The notes beneath the pieces were generated by a model. The model was given only the letters and a program-made list of their open reading frames with translations. It did no database searches and was not told the DNA's origin. Below are positions 1-9,172 of a stretch of 55,771 bases of DNA, piece after piece. The translations under genes and the position numbers were made by a program. Positions within the stretch are counted from its first letter, which is position 1; the number at the start of each line of letters is the position of its first letter. Source of the DNA: Candidatus Calditenuaceae archaeon (GTDB lineage: Archaea > Thermoproteota > Nitrososphaeria_A > Caldarchaeales > Calditenuaceae); assembly GCA_025058225.1 (NCBI GenBank), contig JANXEE010000030.1:1-55771 (forward strand), read 5' to 3'.

Positions 1-17
1 CTTCGAAACGCCACAAC

Positions 18-1446
18 GAACCTCACGAAGAGGATTGAAAGAGGATCTTTTCGACTCCCGACCGGGTCTGTTCACTCGGGAACCTCACGAAGAGGATTGA
101 AAGCTGCTCGAGCACCTCAAGGAGCTGAATGTCCCAGCCGAGGGGAACCTCACGAAGAGGATTGAAAGAGTGTCGCTTGATAGTAAATGTAATCTGCTGA
201 CAAAAGTTCTGCGAACCTCACGAAGAGGATTGAAAGTACTCCCTTCACGCGCGCGCGTGCGAAATATGCAAACGCTGAACCTCACGAAGAGGATTGAAAG
301 TTCACGATCTTTGCGTCAACGTCACGACCGACGATAAAGGTGAACCTCACGAAGAGGATTGAAAGCGTCACGCGCGCTGAAGAGGTACTCCGCATTCTCG
401 ACCAGCTGAACCTCACGAAGAGGATTGAAAGTCTCGTTCAATCGGTACTTTGGTGTGAAGCGGGAGGCGAACCTCACGAAGAGGATTGAAAGCGCGGGCA
501 TATTCTCGTCTTTCGTGTGCGGACGAGAATTGCGAACCTCACGAAGAGGATTGAAAGTGACGCAGCAAAAGTATCATGAGACGCATGTCAGCCTCGGAAC
601 CTCACGAAGAGGATTGAAAGTTTGGACGGCTCACGACCGGATACTCGAGAGAACGGCCCAGGGAACCTCACGAAGAGGATTGAAAGGCTCTTCTGCCCCT
701 CCCGCCGGTCGGCCACGGGAGGCGAACCTCACGAAGAGGATTGAAAGCTCGACCTTGGGCCCCTCTTCAACCCGCTCCTCCGTGGCGAACCTCACGAAGA
801 GGATTGAAAGCACGTGAGAAGATTAGCGCCACGGGCCGGCGCATGAGACGAACCTCACGAAGAGGATTGAAAGTAGCGATGCTGCTTGGCCAGACAGTGG
901 CACTTTATTAGCGACGAACCTCACGAAGAGGATTGAAAGTGCTGACCGAGGAGGGCGAGGACGAAGACGAGGCTGCAGGGAACCTCACGAAGAGGATTGA
1001 AAGTGATTACTACAGCATGCAGAAGCTGCTGATGCGATCTGAACCTCACGAAGAGGATTGAAAGGAACGAGCGGCGCTCCGTGAGGACTTGTTCATTGCT
1101 ACGAACCTCACGAAGAGGATTGAAAGGTGGCCACGGTCGACGCCGCGGCCGTGGTCAAGGCTGAGGAACCTCACGAAGAGGATTGAAAGTCTGATTAGCG
1201 TTAATGTTGACGAGACGACCGCGTGGGGAACCTCACGAAGAGGATTGAAAGCGAGGACGAGCTCCCGGAGGCCGTGAGGACCGAGGGCGGCGAACCTCAC
1301 GAAGAGGATTGAAAGGGGGCCTCCGCGGCGACCCGCCCACGCTCACGGTCACCTCGCGAACCTCACGAAGAGGATTGAAAGGCTGATGACCACCAAGCCT
1401 ACGCCTTTCAACACGCGCGCCGGAACCTCACGAAGAGGATTGAAAG
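18..1446 (+). CRISPR. CRISPR array, 23 copies of GAACCTCACGAAGAGGATTGAAAG with 22 spacers of 37-44 bp
   Basis: Repeat starts read directly at 18, 80, 145, 213, 277, 342, 408, 469, 534, 597, 663, 724, 787, 850, 916, 980, 1041, 1103, 1166, 1228, 1292, 1358, 1423; repeats appear identical. ATTGAAAG 3' end implies + strand transcription with the leader to the left, outside the window. CCTC-acgaa-GAGG hairpin in the repeat. No cas genes in the window. Confidence 0.99.
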
Positions 1447-2479
1447 ACGACAAAATAGAGCCACGTGTTCTCCAACGACAACGCAACCGTCAAAAGCCAA
1501 CGCTTCCTCTCAGACACGCTCCCACCCCCTCTGTCTGCCATACTTACGGACGAACGTGCAACGACAATTGGGATGAACCGTCCACTCTCGAGCCTGAGAC
1601 TCCCCCACCTCTTTTATTAAACGCTTCAGGCGAGCTATACTAACCCCAGCGGCGCTCCTCTTCGCCACTTCAGTACACTTTTCGCACGCATCAGGCGGCG
1701 CCACCCACACGAACTTCGCTACCTGTGTCTCGGTCTCATAAGCCCATTCGCGCATTTTATTGAAAATATTGGCCAGCTCCGTGCGCACTATCCGCTCTGC
1801 GTTCGAGTACGGCAGACCGAACTTCTCCGAGACGCCGCTTACCAACTTCGTTAGGCTCAAAGACTTTTGGGTGTAAACTTGGTACCAAAGCCAATCGTTG
1901 AGACGGCGCGACTCCTCTTTAGTAAGCCCCTCATATTCCGGCCATTCCTCGTGCCCCACTATCCCAGCTAAAGCTCGCTTCTTCCTATAGCGCTTGGCCC
2001 CAAGATGCCAGCCGGCTTTCGCCACCTCAAAATCGCCCAGATCTCGACCATAGACCTCTAAATAGAGAGGTAGGAGGCCGTCCGCCTTTTCAGTCTCGCC
2101 CGTCTCAAGCTCGGCCTCTTTCAGCAGCTCTCTCAAAGCCTCACGATCCTCGTCCGTTTCAATTCGGCCCTCGTGTATCGTGAGATCGCCCTCTTCTTTA
2201 ACAGCCATCCAAAAGTAGGCGGCCTTGTTGAGGTCGGTCGTCCGTTCCAGAGCCGATGTAAACAAAACTATCTTTCGCTTGGTCACGTCTCCCACCTCAC
2301 AATCCCGTACTTCTCAAGAAAATTAAGTGCCCTATTCAAAAATAGGCTTCTGCTCCACCCGCCGAAAGCGCCAGCAACCACATACTATCCTGAGGGCCGG
2401 AGACGCCAAAATCAGAGAGAGACGACAGACGGCTCCTCGCCACCCACCCACTTCTGCTCCGAAATCTCCGCCAAGCGCA
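1447..2479. mobile_element. Virus-derived DNA segment bounded on both sides by CRISPR repeats
   Basis: Encodes a Mu F/gp7-like minor head protein on the minus strand; flanking partial ORFs are truncated at both repeats; codon usage and composition differ from the neighbouring host genes. Confidence 0.75.
1510..2295 (-). CDS. Phage head morphogenesis / minor capsid protein, Mu F-SPP1 gp7 family
   Basis: 261 aa; C-terminal signature RIVRTELANIFNKMREWAYE...PPDACEKCTEVAKR...VHPNCRCTFV, typical of the gp7/MuF C-terminal domain; GTG start overlaps the stop of an upstream small ORF. Confidence 0.8.
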   Translation of the reverse strand: MGDVTKRKIVLFTSALERTTDLNKAAYFWMAVKEEGDLTIHEGRIETDEDREALRELLKEAELETGETEKADGLLPLYLEVYGRDLGDFEVAKAGWHLGAKRYRKKRALAGIVGHEEWPEYEGLTKEESRRLNDWLWYQVYTQKSLSLTKLVSGVSEKFGLPYSNAERIVRTELANIFNKMREWAYETETQVAKFVWVAPPDACEKCTEVAKRSAAGVSIARLKRLIKEVGESQAREWTVHPNCRCTFVRKYGRQRGWERV

Positions 2480-2503
2480 GAACCTCACGAAGAGGATTGA
2501 AAG
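2480..2503 (+). CRISPR. Detached 24th CRISPR repeat, perfect copy
   Basis: gaacctcacgaagaggattgaaag at 2480-2503, 1,033 bp after repeat 23. Confidence 0.97.
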
Positions 2504-2703
2504 AGCGTAGTCTATCGCTGTAACCTCTCGGAGCTACCCTCACGTCAGACAGCGGAACCCCGCCCGACGCCCGATTCGCACGGGGTCTTGACTGGTCAGA
2601 CCCTCCTCCCCGACCCTCGGCTGGGGCGATCCGGAGGGTGAGGGCCGAAAACGCATCGGTCTGATCCGGATGCCCTGGAAACCCTATTATCCGCTCGGAG
2701 CAT

Positions 2704-3963
2704 GTGAACGCCGTGAAGCCGGAGGCCGTCGTAGTCGGAGGTGGCTTCGTCGGGCTCCACGCTGCCTACAGGCTCCACTCTTTAGGCCTGAGGGTAAGAG
2801 TCTACACGGGCGGCGAGATCAGGAGGGCCGCGTCGTGGGGCAACGCCGGGATCATACATCAGGGGAGCATAACGGCCGTTCCGGAGGTGATGGGCCTGAG
2901 GAAGCTCCTCTCCCTCACCCTCAGGCGGGGTTCTTACGTCTCGATAAGGCCGTCGTTCGTGTTCAGAGAGCTGCTTCCCGGAGGGTGGCTCTGGAGGTAC
3001 GTCAACGAGGTGAAGAGAGGGGCCCTCGCGGAGAACGCCGCCCTCCTCCAGCAGGTCCTCACCGAGAGCAAGAGGCTCTGGATCGAGGTGATCAAGGAGC
3101 TCAACCTCGAGGCAGACCTCAACGAGAACGGATCGATCGAGGTCTTCACGGTCCAGAAGAACTTCGAGTTCGAGTCGGAGTTCAGGTCGAAGGAATCCGA
3201 GGAACTCGGCTACACGGTCAAGACCCTCCGCGGCGACGAGTGCAGGTCCCTTGTTCCAGAGCTCTCACGCGAAGTCGTGGGAGGTCTCCTCTATCCGGAC
3301 GACGTCCACATCAACCCCTCGAAGACCATCACGTCGTTCATCAGGGCTCTGAGGGGCATGGGCGTTGAGGTCCTCGAGGATCGCGTGACTCTCACGCATT
3401 CAGACGGGTCTGTCACCGCTGCCGACTCAGAGGGCCGCATGACCCCGGATCACCTGATAGTCTGTTCTGGCGCGTGGACCAGAGAGCTCATGAGGAGCGT
3501 AGGGATTGACCTCCCGGTCGTCGCGGGGAGGGGATATCTCGCGGTCACGGAGGCCATACGTGAGAGGTTCGGACGTCCGATCATCTACGCAGACAACAGG
3601 GTCATCATAGGTCAGACCGCGTCAGGTGAGGTGAGGCTCACGAGCGTCTTCGAGCTCGCGTCACCCGATGCCGAACCCGATACCTCGAAGTTCGAACGGA
3701 TCAGGGGATGGGCCTCCGAAGCGCTGCCGCTGGTTCGCGGCCTGAAGTTCGTCGACACGTGGGTCGGTCCGAGGCCCTGCACTCCGGACGGCGCACCGAT
3801 CGTCGGCACGATAAGGGGCCTGCGGAACGTGGTGATCGCGACCGGAGGTTGCAGGTTGGGCGCGACGCTCAGCTCCTCGATGGGGCTGATGGTGGCTGAG
3901 GTCGTGAGCGGGAAGGAGAGGGCCCTGGTCTCGAGGCTGAGCCCGGAGAGGTTCAGGTCCTGA
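2704..3963 (+). CDS. FAD-dependent oxidoreductase, D-amino acid dehydrogenase (DadA)-like
   Basis: N-terminal VVVGGGFVGLHAAYRLHSLGLRVRVYTG dinucleotide fold; C-terminal GPRPCTPDGAPIVG and ATGGCRLGATLS motifs. Confidence 0.8.
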   Translation: MNAVKPEAVVVGGGFVGLHAAYRLHSLGLRVRVYTGGEIRRAASWGNAGIIHQGSITAVPEVMGLRKLLSLTLRRGSYVSIRPSFVFRELLPGGWLWRYVNEVKRGALAENAALLQQVLTESKRLWIEVIKELNLEADLNENGSIEVFTVQKNFEFESEFRSKESEELGYTVKTLRGDECRSLVPELSREVVGGLLYPDDVHINPSKTITSFIRALRGMGVEVLEDRVTLTHSDGSVTAADSEGRMTPDHLIVCSGAWTRELMRSVGIDLPVVAGRGYLAVTEAIRERFGRPIIYADNRVIIGQTASGEVRLTSVFELASPDAEPDTSKFERIRGWASEALPLVRGLKFVDTWVGPRPCTPDGAPIVGTIRGLRNVVIATGGCRLGATLSSSMGLMVAEVVSGKERALVSRLSPERFRS

Positions 3964-4219
3964 ACTGCGACCTGGCGCAGATCACCCGCTCAGCGAGATG
4001 TATCGCGGAGAGCACGTCGTCGACGGTAGCGAGCAGCGAGTCCGTCCCTCTGGAGCACTCGACCAGCACCAGCAGCTGCTTTCCCTCCTGCCTCATCTCA
4101 ACTCTGAGACCTCGGGGGAGCGGCTCGTTGTCGGGGGCGATGGCCTTGAGCACCCTCTCCGCCTCGAGCTCGTCGCAGAACTCGATCCTCAGCTCCGCAA
4201 CTGAAGGCCCCTCGCTCAT
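3953..4219 (-). CDS. pcc1: KEOPS complex subunit Pcc1-like
   Basis: 88 aa; ERVLKAIAPDNEPLPRGLRVEMRQEGKQLLVLVECSRGTDSLLATVDDVLSAIHLAERV pattern; Kae1 and Bud32 nearby. Confidence 0.75.
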   Translation of the reverse strand: MSEGPSVAELRIEFCDELEAERVLKAIAPDNEPLPRGLRVEMRQEGKQLLVLVECSRGTDSLLATVDDVLSAIHLAERVICARSQFRT

Positions 4220-5670
4220 AGCAGTTTGAGCTGCCTCCCCTGACCGACCCTCCTGACCTGCTCGCCGACGATCCTGTCGACCTCCCTGAGGAACGGCTCC
4301 GCCGAATCGACCGTGAGCTCCGCGCCCGCCGCCATCTTGTGCCCTCCTCCCCTTCCTCCGACCCTCTCCGCGGCGCTCCTCATAACATCGCCTAGGTCGA
4401 GGCCCAGATCGACGAGCTCGTTCGACGCCCTCGCGGAGACCTTCACTCTGGTGCCATCCTGGGCCACGGCCACCAGCGGCTTATCAGGGGGTAGCAGGTT
4501 CGATGACGAGAGTATCGAGGCGATCGAGCTCACCTGACGCGGGTCTATCTCCGTCCCTCCTCTCAGGACGACGACGTTGGGGAAGGACCTGTCGACGAAC
4601 CTCTCCGAGAGCACCATCGACATGACCCTGCTGATGGACCTCCTGTACTCCTCGAGTATCGAGACAGCCTCCTCCAGCACCGCACCCCTGACCCCCATCG
4701 CGATGCCTATGCCGACCCAGGCCCTGCCTCCTTTTCCGCAGGCGTTGAGGAGCGTCGCGAACTCCCTCGCGTCCCTCAGCGGAGATCCGGGATCCTCCCT
4801 GAGCAGCTCGTAGACGTGGCCCGTCAGCTCTCCCAGCAGCTTCGACGGCGCCCCTGCTCTCATGAGGTGCGACGCGATGGCCTCGAGAAGCCTCGCCTTC
4901 TCCTCAGGCTTCAGGTCCGCGAGCGTCTTCCAGGACTCCCCGACCCTCACCTCTATGCCAGCCGAGAGGACCAAGTTGAGGGACGCGGTCTCGTCGCCGG
5001 AGAGGCCCGGGAGGAACGGTGAGTTGGTGCTGGCGATCGTCTCGTGGACAGGCTTGAAGCTCCTGCCGTAGAGTATGAGGTCCTCGGTTACCGACATAAG
5101 ACCAGCGGCGACCGCCTCGTTGACAAGGAGCTCGTTCAGGCCGATCAAACGTCTTCCGTGGTCCTTGTCCTGGAGGTCTCCCAGCGCACCCACGACCGCA
5201 ACCGGTGCGTAGTCTGATGCCTCATCGCTGATCCCCTTCGCGACCAGGTAAGCCACTCCTGAGGCGCTGACCATGGTCGATCCGTCGATCCCGAAGAGGT
5301 GCGGGTTGACGTGAACGACGTGCTCCGCCGGCCTCACGTCGATCGGTTTGTGGTGGTCCAGCACGAAGATCGGCCTCCTCACCTTCTCGCTGATCGCGTT
5401 CAGGTAGCCGCTTCCCATGTCCACAAGCACGATGACGTCGAACTCCTCCCTCGATTCGTCCTCGAGCAGCTCCTCGATCCTCTGGATGCTGATCGCGGTG
5501 AAGGGACAGTCCATCTTAGCGGCCGTCCCTGAGATTATGCCCAGCGCCGAGAGAGCGTCGGCGTCGTTGTGCCCGACCACGAGGACGTTGCTCCCCTCCC
5601 TGAGGTGGCTCCTCAGCTTGACTCCGACCTCCGCGCAGGCCCTCACGAACTCCTCGAAACCCTCCCGCAA
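4216..5670 (-). CDS. DHH/DHHA1 phosphoesterase, archaeal RecJ-like
   Basis: GHNDADALSALG, LVDMGSG, LDHHKP and C-terminal GGRGGGHKMAAGA motifs. Confidence 0.85.
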   Translation of the reverse strand: MREGFEEFVRACAEVGVKLRSHLREGSNVLVVGHNDADALSALGIISGTAAKMDCPFTAISIQRIEELLEDESREEFDVIVLVDMGSGYLNAISEKVRRPIFVLDHHKPIDVRPAEHVVHVNPHLFGIDGSTMVSASGVAYLVAKGISDEASDYAPVAVVGALGDLQDKDHGRRLIGLNELLVNEAVAAGLMSVTEDLILYGRSFKPVHETIASTNSPFLPGLSGDETASLNLVLSAGIEVRVGESWKTLADLKPEEKARLLEAIASHLMRAGAPSKLLGELTGHVYELLREDPGSPLRDAREFATLLNACGKGGRAWVGIGIAMGVRGAVLEEAVSILEEYRRSISRVMSMVLSERFVDRSFPNVVVLRGGTEIDPRQVSSIASILSSSNLLPPDKPLVAVAQDGTRVKVSARASNELVDLGLDLGDVMRSAAERVGGRGGGHKMAAGAELTVDSAEPFLREVDRIVGEQVRRVGQGRQLKLL

Positions 5671-5819
5671 GCCGCGCTTCGAGTCGGCGGGTCGGCTATT
5701 AATCCGTCTCTGGACCCTTCAGCGTCCTCTGACCTCCGGCGGCTCCGGGTGAATTACAGGGATCGGGCCGTGTAGTGCGTGAGCGATGAACCTTTACATA
5801 AGAACAGCCTGTCAAACAG

Positions 5820-6632
5820 TTGAGGATAACCCGGTGTGGGAGGGTGATTTACCCGACGAAGACGGTCGAGTGGACCGAGGTGGTTGAGTGGTGCCGGAAG
5901 CTCGCGAGGAGCGTCGAGGACTCCGGGTGGCGCCCTGACGTGATCATCGCGATCGGGAGGGGAGGTCTGGTCGTCTCGAGGATCCTGGGCGACCTGCTGC
6001 AGGTCGATAGGGTACTGCCGTTGCTGGTGAAGTGGCATGAGCTGAACAGGAGGGAAGGTGAGACGTATCTCGCGGAGCTGATCCGCGCGTACGCCAGAGC
6101 TCACGAAAGCGGCTGCTCCCCGGACACGGAGATAACCGAGTACGTCAAGACCAGCCTCAGGGTGAGGATAGACTTCGAGCAGAACGCCGACCTCAGCGGG
6201 ATGAGGGCCCTGCTGGTGGAGGAGATATCCGCGACCGGAGTGCACCTCGGGATAGCCAAGGAGATGGTCAAGAACAGATGGAGGGCCGATGAAGTAAGGA
6301 CCGCGGCCCTGGTCTGGAAGGCACCGTCGGTGATGGGCCCCGACGTGGTGAGGGTCGACTACTACGTGGTCAAACCGGCCAAGTTCGTCTGGTTCCAGTT
6401 CCCTTGGTCGAGGCTCGGCGACTACGTTCAGTTCCTGAGGGTCATGCTCTCACACGAATCGCACACGGGCGGAAAGAGGACGTGGCCGGAAGAGGAGGTC
6501 CTTCGGGAGTTCAAGAGGTGGTACGGAGAGAAGGTCGACCTCACGTATTTCGCTGAGGCGCTGAGAGTCCTCGAGGAGAGGGGCGAAGTTAAACTCGAGC
6601 GCCCTTCCTTCTCCGTGAAGGTCCAAGGGTGA
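5820..6632 (+). CDS. Phosphoribosyltransferase-domain protein
   Basis: PDVIIAIGRGGLVVSRILGDLL and ALLVEEISATGVHL (PRPP-loop-like) motifs. Confidence 0.7.
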   Translation: MRITRCGRVIYPTKTVEWTEVVEWCRKLARSVEDSGWRPDVIIAIGRGGLVVSRILGDLLQVDRVLPLLVKWHELNRREGETYLAELIRAYARAHESGCSPDTEITEYVKTSLRVRIDFEQNADLSGMRALLVEEISATGVHLGIAKEMVKNRWRADEVRTAALVWKAPSVMGPDVVRVDYYVVKPAKFVWFQFPWSRLGDYVQFLRVMLSHESHTGGKRTWPEEEVLREFKRWYGEKVDLTYFAEALRVLEERGEVKLERPSFSVKVQG

Positions 6633-6767
6633 GTGTGCCCGTTTACGTCCGAGCGGCCCCTTTTCGAACCTGAAACGCCGTCCGTTTACCGGGACGGATT
6701 CAGAGCTGCCCGGAGGGCCGGAACCGGACGCACCGGACAAATACACGCGCGAGCTCTTCGGGTCGGA

Positions 6768-7772
6768 GTGAAAGAGGGGAAGCTGGTCTGCCTGGGTATA
6801 GAGTCGACCGCTCACACCCTGGGAATCGGAGTGGTTGACTCGTCGGGACGGGTGCTTGCCAATGAGCTGGCGACCTACAGACCCACCGACTCCGGCATTC
6901 ACCCCAGAGAGGCCGCTCAGCACCACGCCCACGCAGCGCCTGAGGTACTGAGGAGAGCCCTCGTGAAGTCGGTCTCCTCCGCGGACGAGATAGACGTGGT
7001 CGCGTTCGCATCAGGTCCGGGGCTCGGACCCTGCCTGAGGACCGGTGCCACACTCGCAAGGGCCATCGCGCTGAAGCTGGGGAGGCCGCTGGCGTCAGTC
7101 AACCACGGAGTCGCCCACATAGAGATCGGGAAGCTCGCGACGGGCTTCAGGGACCCGGTGGTCCTCTACGTGGCCGGCGGAAACACGCTGGTGACGACCT
7201 TCAGCGAGGGCCGCTACAGGATACTGGGCGAGACGCTCGACATAGCGGCGGGGAACTGTCTGGACGCGTTCGGGATAGAGGCCGGAATAGGTCCGATGCC
7301 TGCACCTGAGATCTGGGCCGCCAAGGGTCAGAAGTACATTCCGATGCCGATGAGGGTGAAGGGGATGGACGTCTCCTTCTCCGGGGCCCTGACCCGTGCC
7401 TCGACTCTGCTGAGGGAGGGTGCGAGGGTTGAGGACGTCGCGCTCTCGCTGACCGAGGCGGTCTACTCGATGCTGACGGAGGTCCTGGAGAGGGCGGTCG
7501 CGATGACGGGTAAGAAGGAGGTCATGGTGGTCGGAGGACTGGCGAGGAGCAGGAGGCTCACCGAGATGGTCAGGGATATGGTGAAGCTTCACGGAGCCGA
7601 GCACAGGGGGATACCGGACGAGCTGCTCGGTGACAACGGCGCGATGATCGCGTGGACCGGTCTGCTGATGTTCCGGGCGGGACAGGTCGTCAGCGTCGAG
7701 GAGAGCCACGTGAGGCCCAGGTACAGGATCGACGAGGTCGAAGTGACATGGTTGGGCCCTTCGAGGAGCTGA
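6768..7772 (+). CDS. kae1: KEOPS subunit Kae1 (tRNA t6A threonylcarbamoyladenosine biosynthesis)
   Basis: LGIESTAHTLGIGVVDSSG, HHAHA, NHGVAHIEIG, YVAGGNT, VVGGLARSRRL; GTG start at 6768 chosen by homology. Confidence 0.93.
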   Translation: MKEGKLVCLGIESTAHTLGIGVVDSSGRVLANELATYRPTDSGIHPREAAQHHAHAAPEVLRRALVKSVSSADEIDVVAFASGPGLGPCLRTGATLARAIALKLGRPLASVNHGVAHIEIGKLATGFRDPVVLYVAGGNTLVTTFSEGRYRILGETLDIAAGNCLDAFGIEAGIGPMPAPEIWAAKGQKYIPMPMRVKGMDVSFSGALTRASTLLREGARVEDVALSLTEAVYSMLTEVLERAVAMTGKKEVMVVGGLARSRRLTEMVRDMVKLHGAEHRGIPDELLGDNGAMIAWTGLLMFRAGQVVSVEESHVRPRYRIDEVEVTWLGPSRS

Positions 7773-8410
7773 GGGTCATCTACGTCGGCGCCGAGGCGGT
7801 CGTGAAGCTCGTCGAGTGGAGGGGGCTCAAGCTGGTCGCGAAGGTCCGGGTCCCGAAGCCCTACAGGAGGCCGGAAGTGGACCAGCAGGTCAGGTCTGAG
7901 AGGACCATCAGGGAGGCGAGGGCGATGATCAGGGCGAAGCGAGCCGGCGTTCCGTGCCCTGCGGTCATACACCTTGAGCTCTCAACCTCAACCATCTACA
8001 TGCAGTACGTCGAGGGGGAGAGTCTGAGGGCCGTGCTGGCGTCGGGCGCAGAAGACTTCTCAGAGATCGCGAACGGGCTCGGCACAGCGATGGCCCTTCT
8101 GCACTCCACAGGCCTCTATCACGGCGACCTCGTACCTGCGAACGTCATCGTCCAGGAAGGGATGACTTACTTGATCGACTTCGGGCTGGCGGGGAGGTCC
8201 GACGACGTCGAGGAGCACGCGATCGACTACCACCTGCTGGAGAGAAGCCTCACGGCCGGGTTCCCTTTAATCGCGTCCAAGTTCATGGAGAAGGTGAGGG
8301 AGGGCTACGGCTCGGTCCTGGGCGATGCTGCAGTGTCGGGGCTGTTGAGGCGCGTCGAGGAGATCAGGGCGAGGGGCCGGTACGTGGAGAGGGGAGAGCA
8401 TCAGGTATAA
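7748..8410 (+). CDS. bud32: KEOPS kinase Bud32 (PRPK)
   Basis: ATG 7748 overlaps kae1 end; GAEAVVKL...KVRVPKPYR, LYHGDLVPANVIV, LIDFGLAG. Confidence 0.93.
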   Translation: MVGPFEELRVIYVGAEAVVKLVEWRGLKLVAKVRVPKPYRRPEVDQQVRSERTIREARAMIRAKRAGVPCPAVIHLELSTSTIYMQYVEGESLRAVLASGAEDFSEIANGLGTAMALLHSTGLYHGDLVPANVIVQEGMTYLIDFGLAGRSDDVEEHAIDYHLLERSLTAGFPLIASKFMEKVREGYGSVLGDAAVSGLLRRVEEIRARGRYVERGEHQV

Positions 8411-8511
8411 CGAACACGTCCCGTAACTCGAACGTCCGGGTCGAAGAGGAGTTAACCCGCGACTCCGGTGGCCGGGAAGCCCTTTATTTCCCGAGATATC
8501 GGGATCCGTCG

Positions 8512-8991
8512 ATGTCGCAGCCGTTCAGGAGGGCCCTCAGGACGATAACCTACGGCCTCTACGTGCTCACCGTGAGGTCCGGTGACGAAGTCTCCGCGTC
8601 AACGATCAACTTCCTCACGCAGACCAGCCTCGATCCGCCGCTGGTCGTGGTGGCCCTGAAACGCGACAGCCGCACCCAGCAGCTCGCCGACAGGGCAGGT
8701 TCCTTCGCGCTCAACGTCCTCGCCTCGGACCAGAAGCAGGTAGCCGCGGACTTCTTCAAACCGACCCGCGTCGAGGGTGACTCGCTCAACGGCCACAGGA
8801 CCAAGCCGTCGAGGAGGTTCAACCATCCGGTGCTCGAGGAGGCGGCCGCGTGGTTCGAGTGCAGGGTGGTCCAGAAGGTCGACATCGGAGACCACGTACC
8901 TTACCTGGCCGAGGCTGTCGACGGCGAGGTCGTGAGGGAGGTCCCCAGGTATCTGGTGATGTGGGACACGGGCTGGTATTACGGCGGATGA
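8512..8991 (+). CDS. Flavin reductase-like, FMN-binding domain protein
   Basis: FRRALRTITYGLYVLTVRSGDEVSASTINFLTQTSLDPPLVVVALK; FALNVL. Confidence 0.85.
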   Translation: MSQPFRRALRTITYGLYVLTVRSGDEVSASTINFLTQTSLDPPLVVVALKRDSRTQQLADRAGSFALNVLASDQKQVAADFFKPTRVEGDSLNGHRTKPSRRFNHPVLEEAAAWFECRVVQKVDIGDHVPYLAEAVDGEVVREVPRYLVMWDTGWYYGG

Positions 8992-9172
8992 GCGGTCTGG
9001 GTCTTCGGCTCTGTCGGGAACGGATCGTCAGCTAATGACCCCATTTACATCACCGTTGTCACAGTTAGTTCGCAAGGGACCTTCAGAGCGCCCCTCCTCG
9101 CGCCTCAACTCGAAAATCTCGATGGCTTAGGACGGAAAACTCGTGCCCCGGGCTCAGGAGCGGAACTCCGGT

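Noticed and set aside
85-1643. ORFs 85-285, 425-817, 631-813, 1046-1300, 1089-1277 and 1386-1643 listed in the track
   Set aside because: They are translations of the CRISPR repeat (recurring FNPLREV, SILFVRF, TSRRGLK, NLTKRIES) with spacer sequence, not proteins.
1447-2479. Insertion sequence or transposon inside the CRISPR array
   Set aside because: No transposase, terminal inverted repeats or target-site duplication; contents are viral structural genes.
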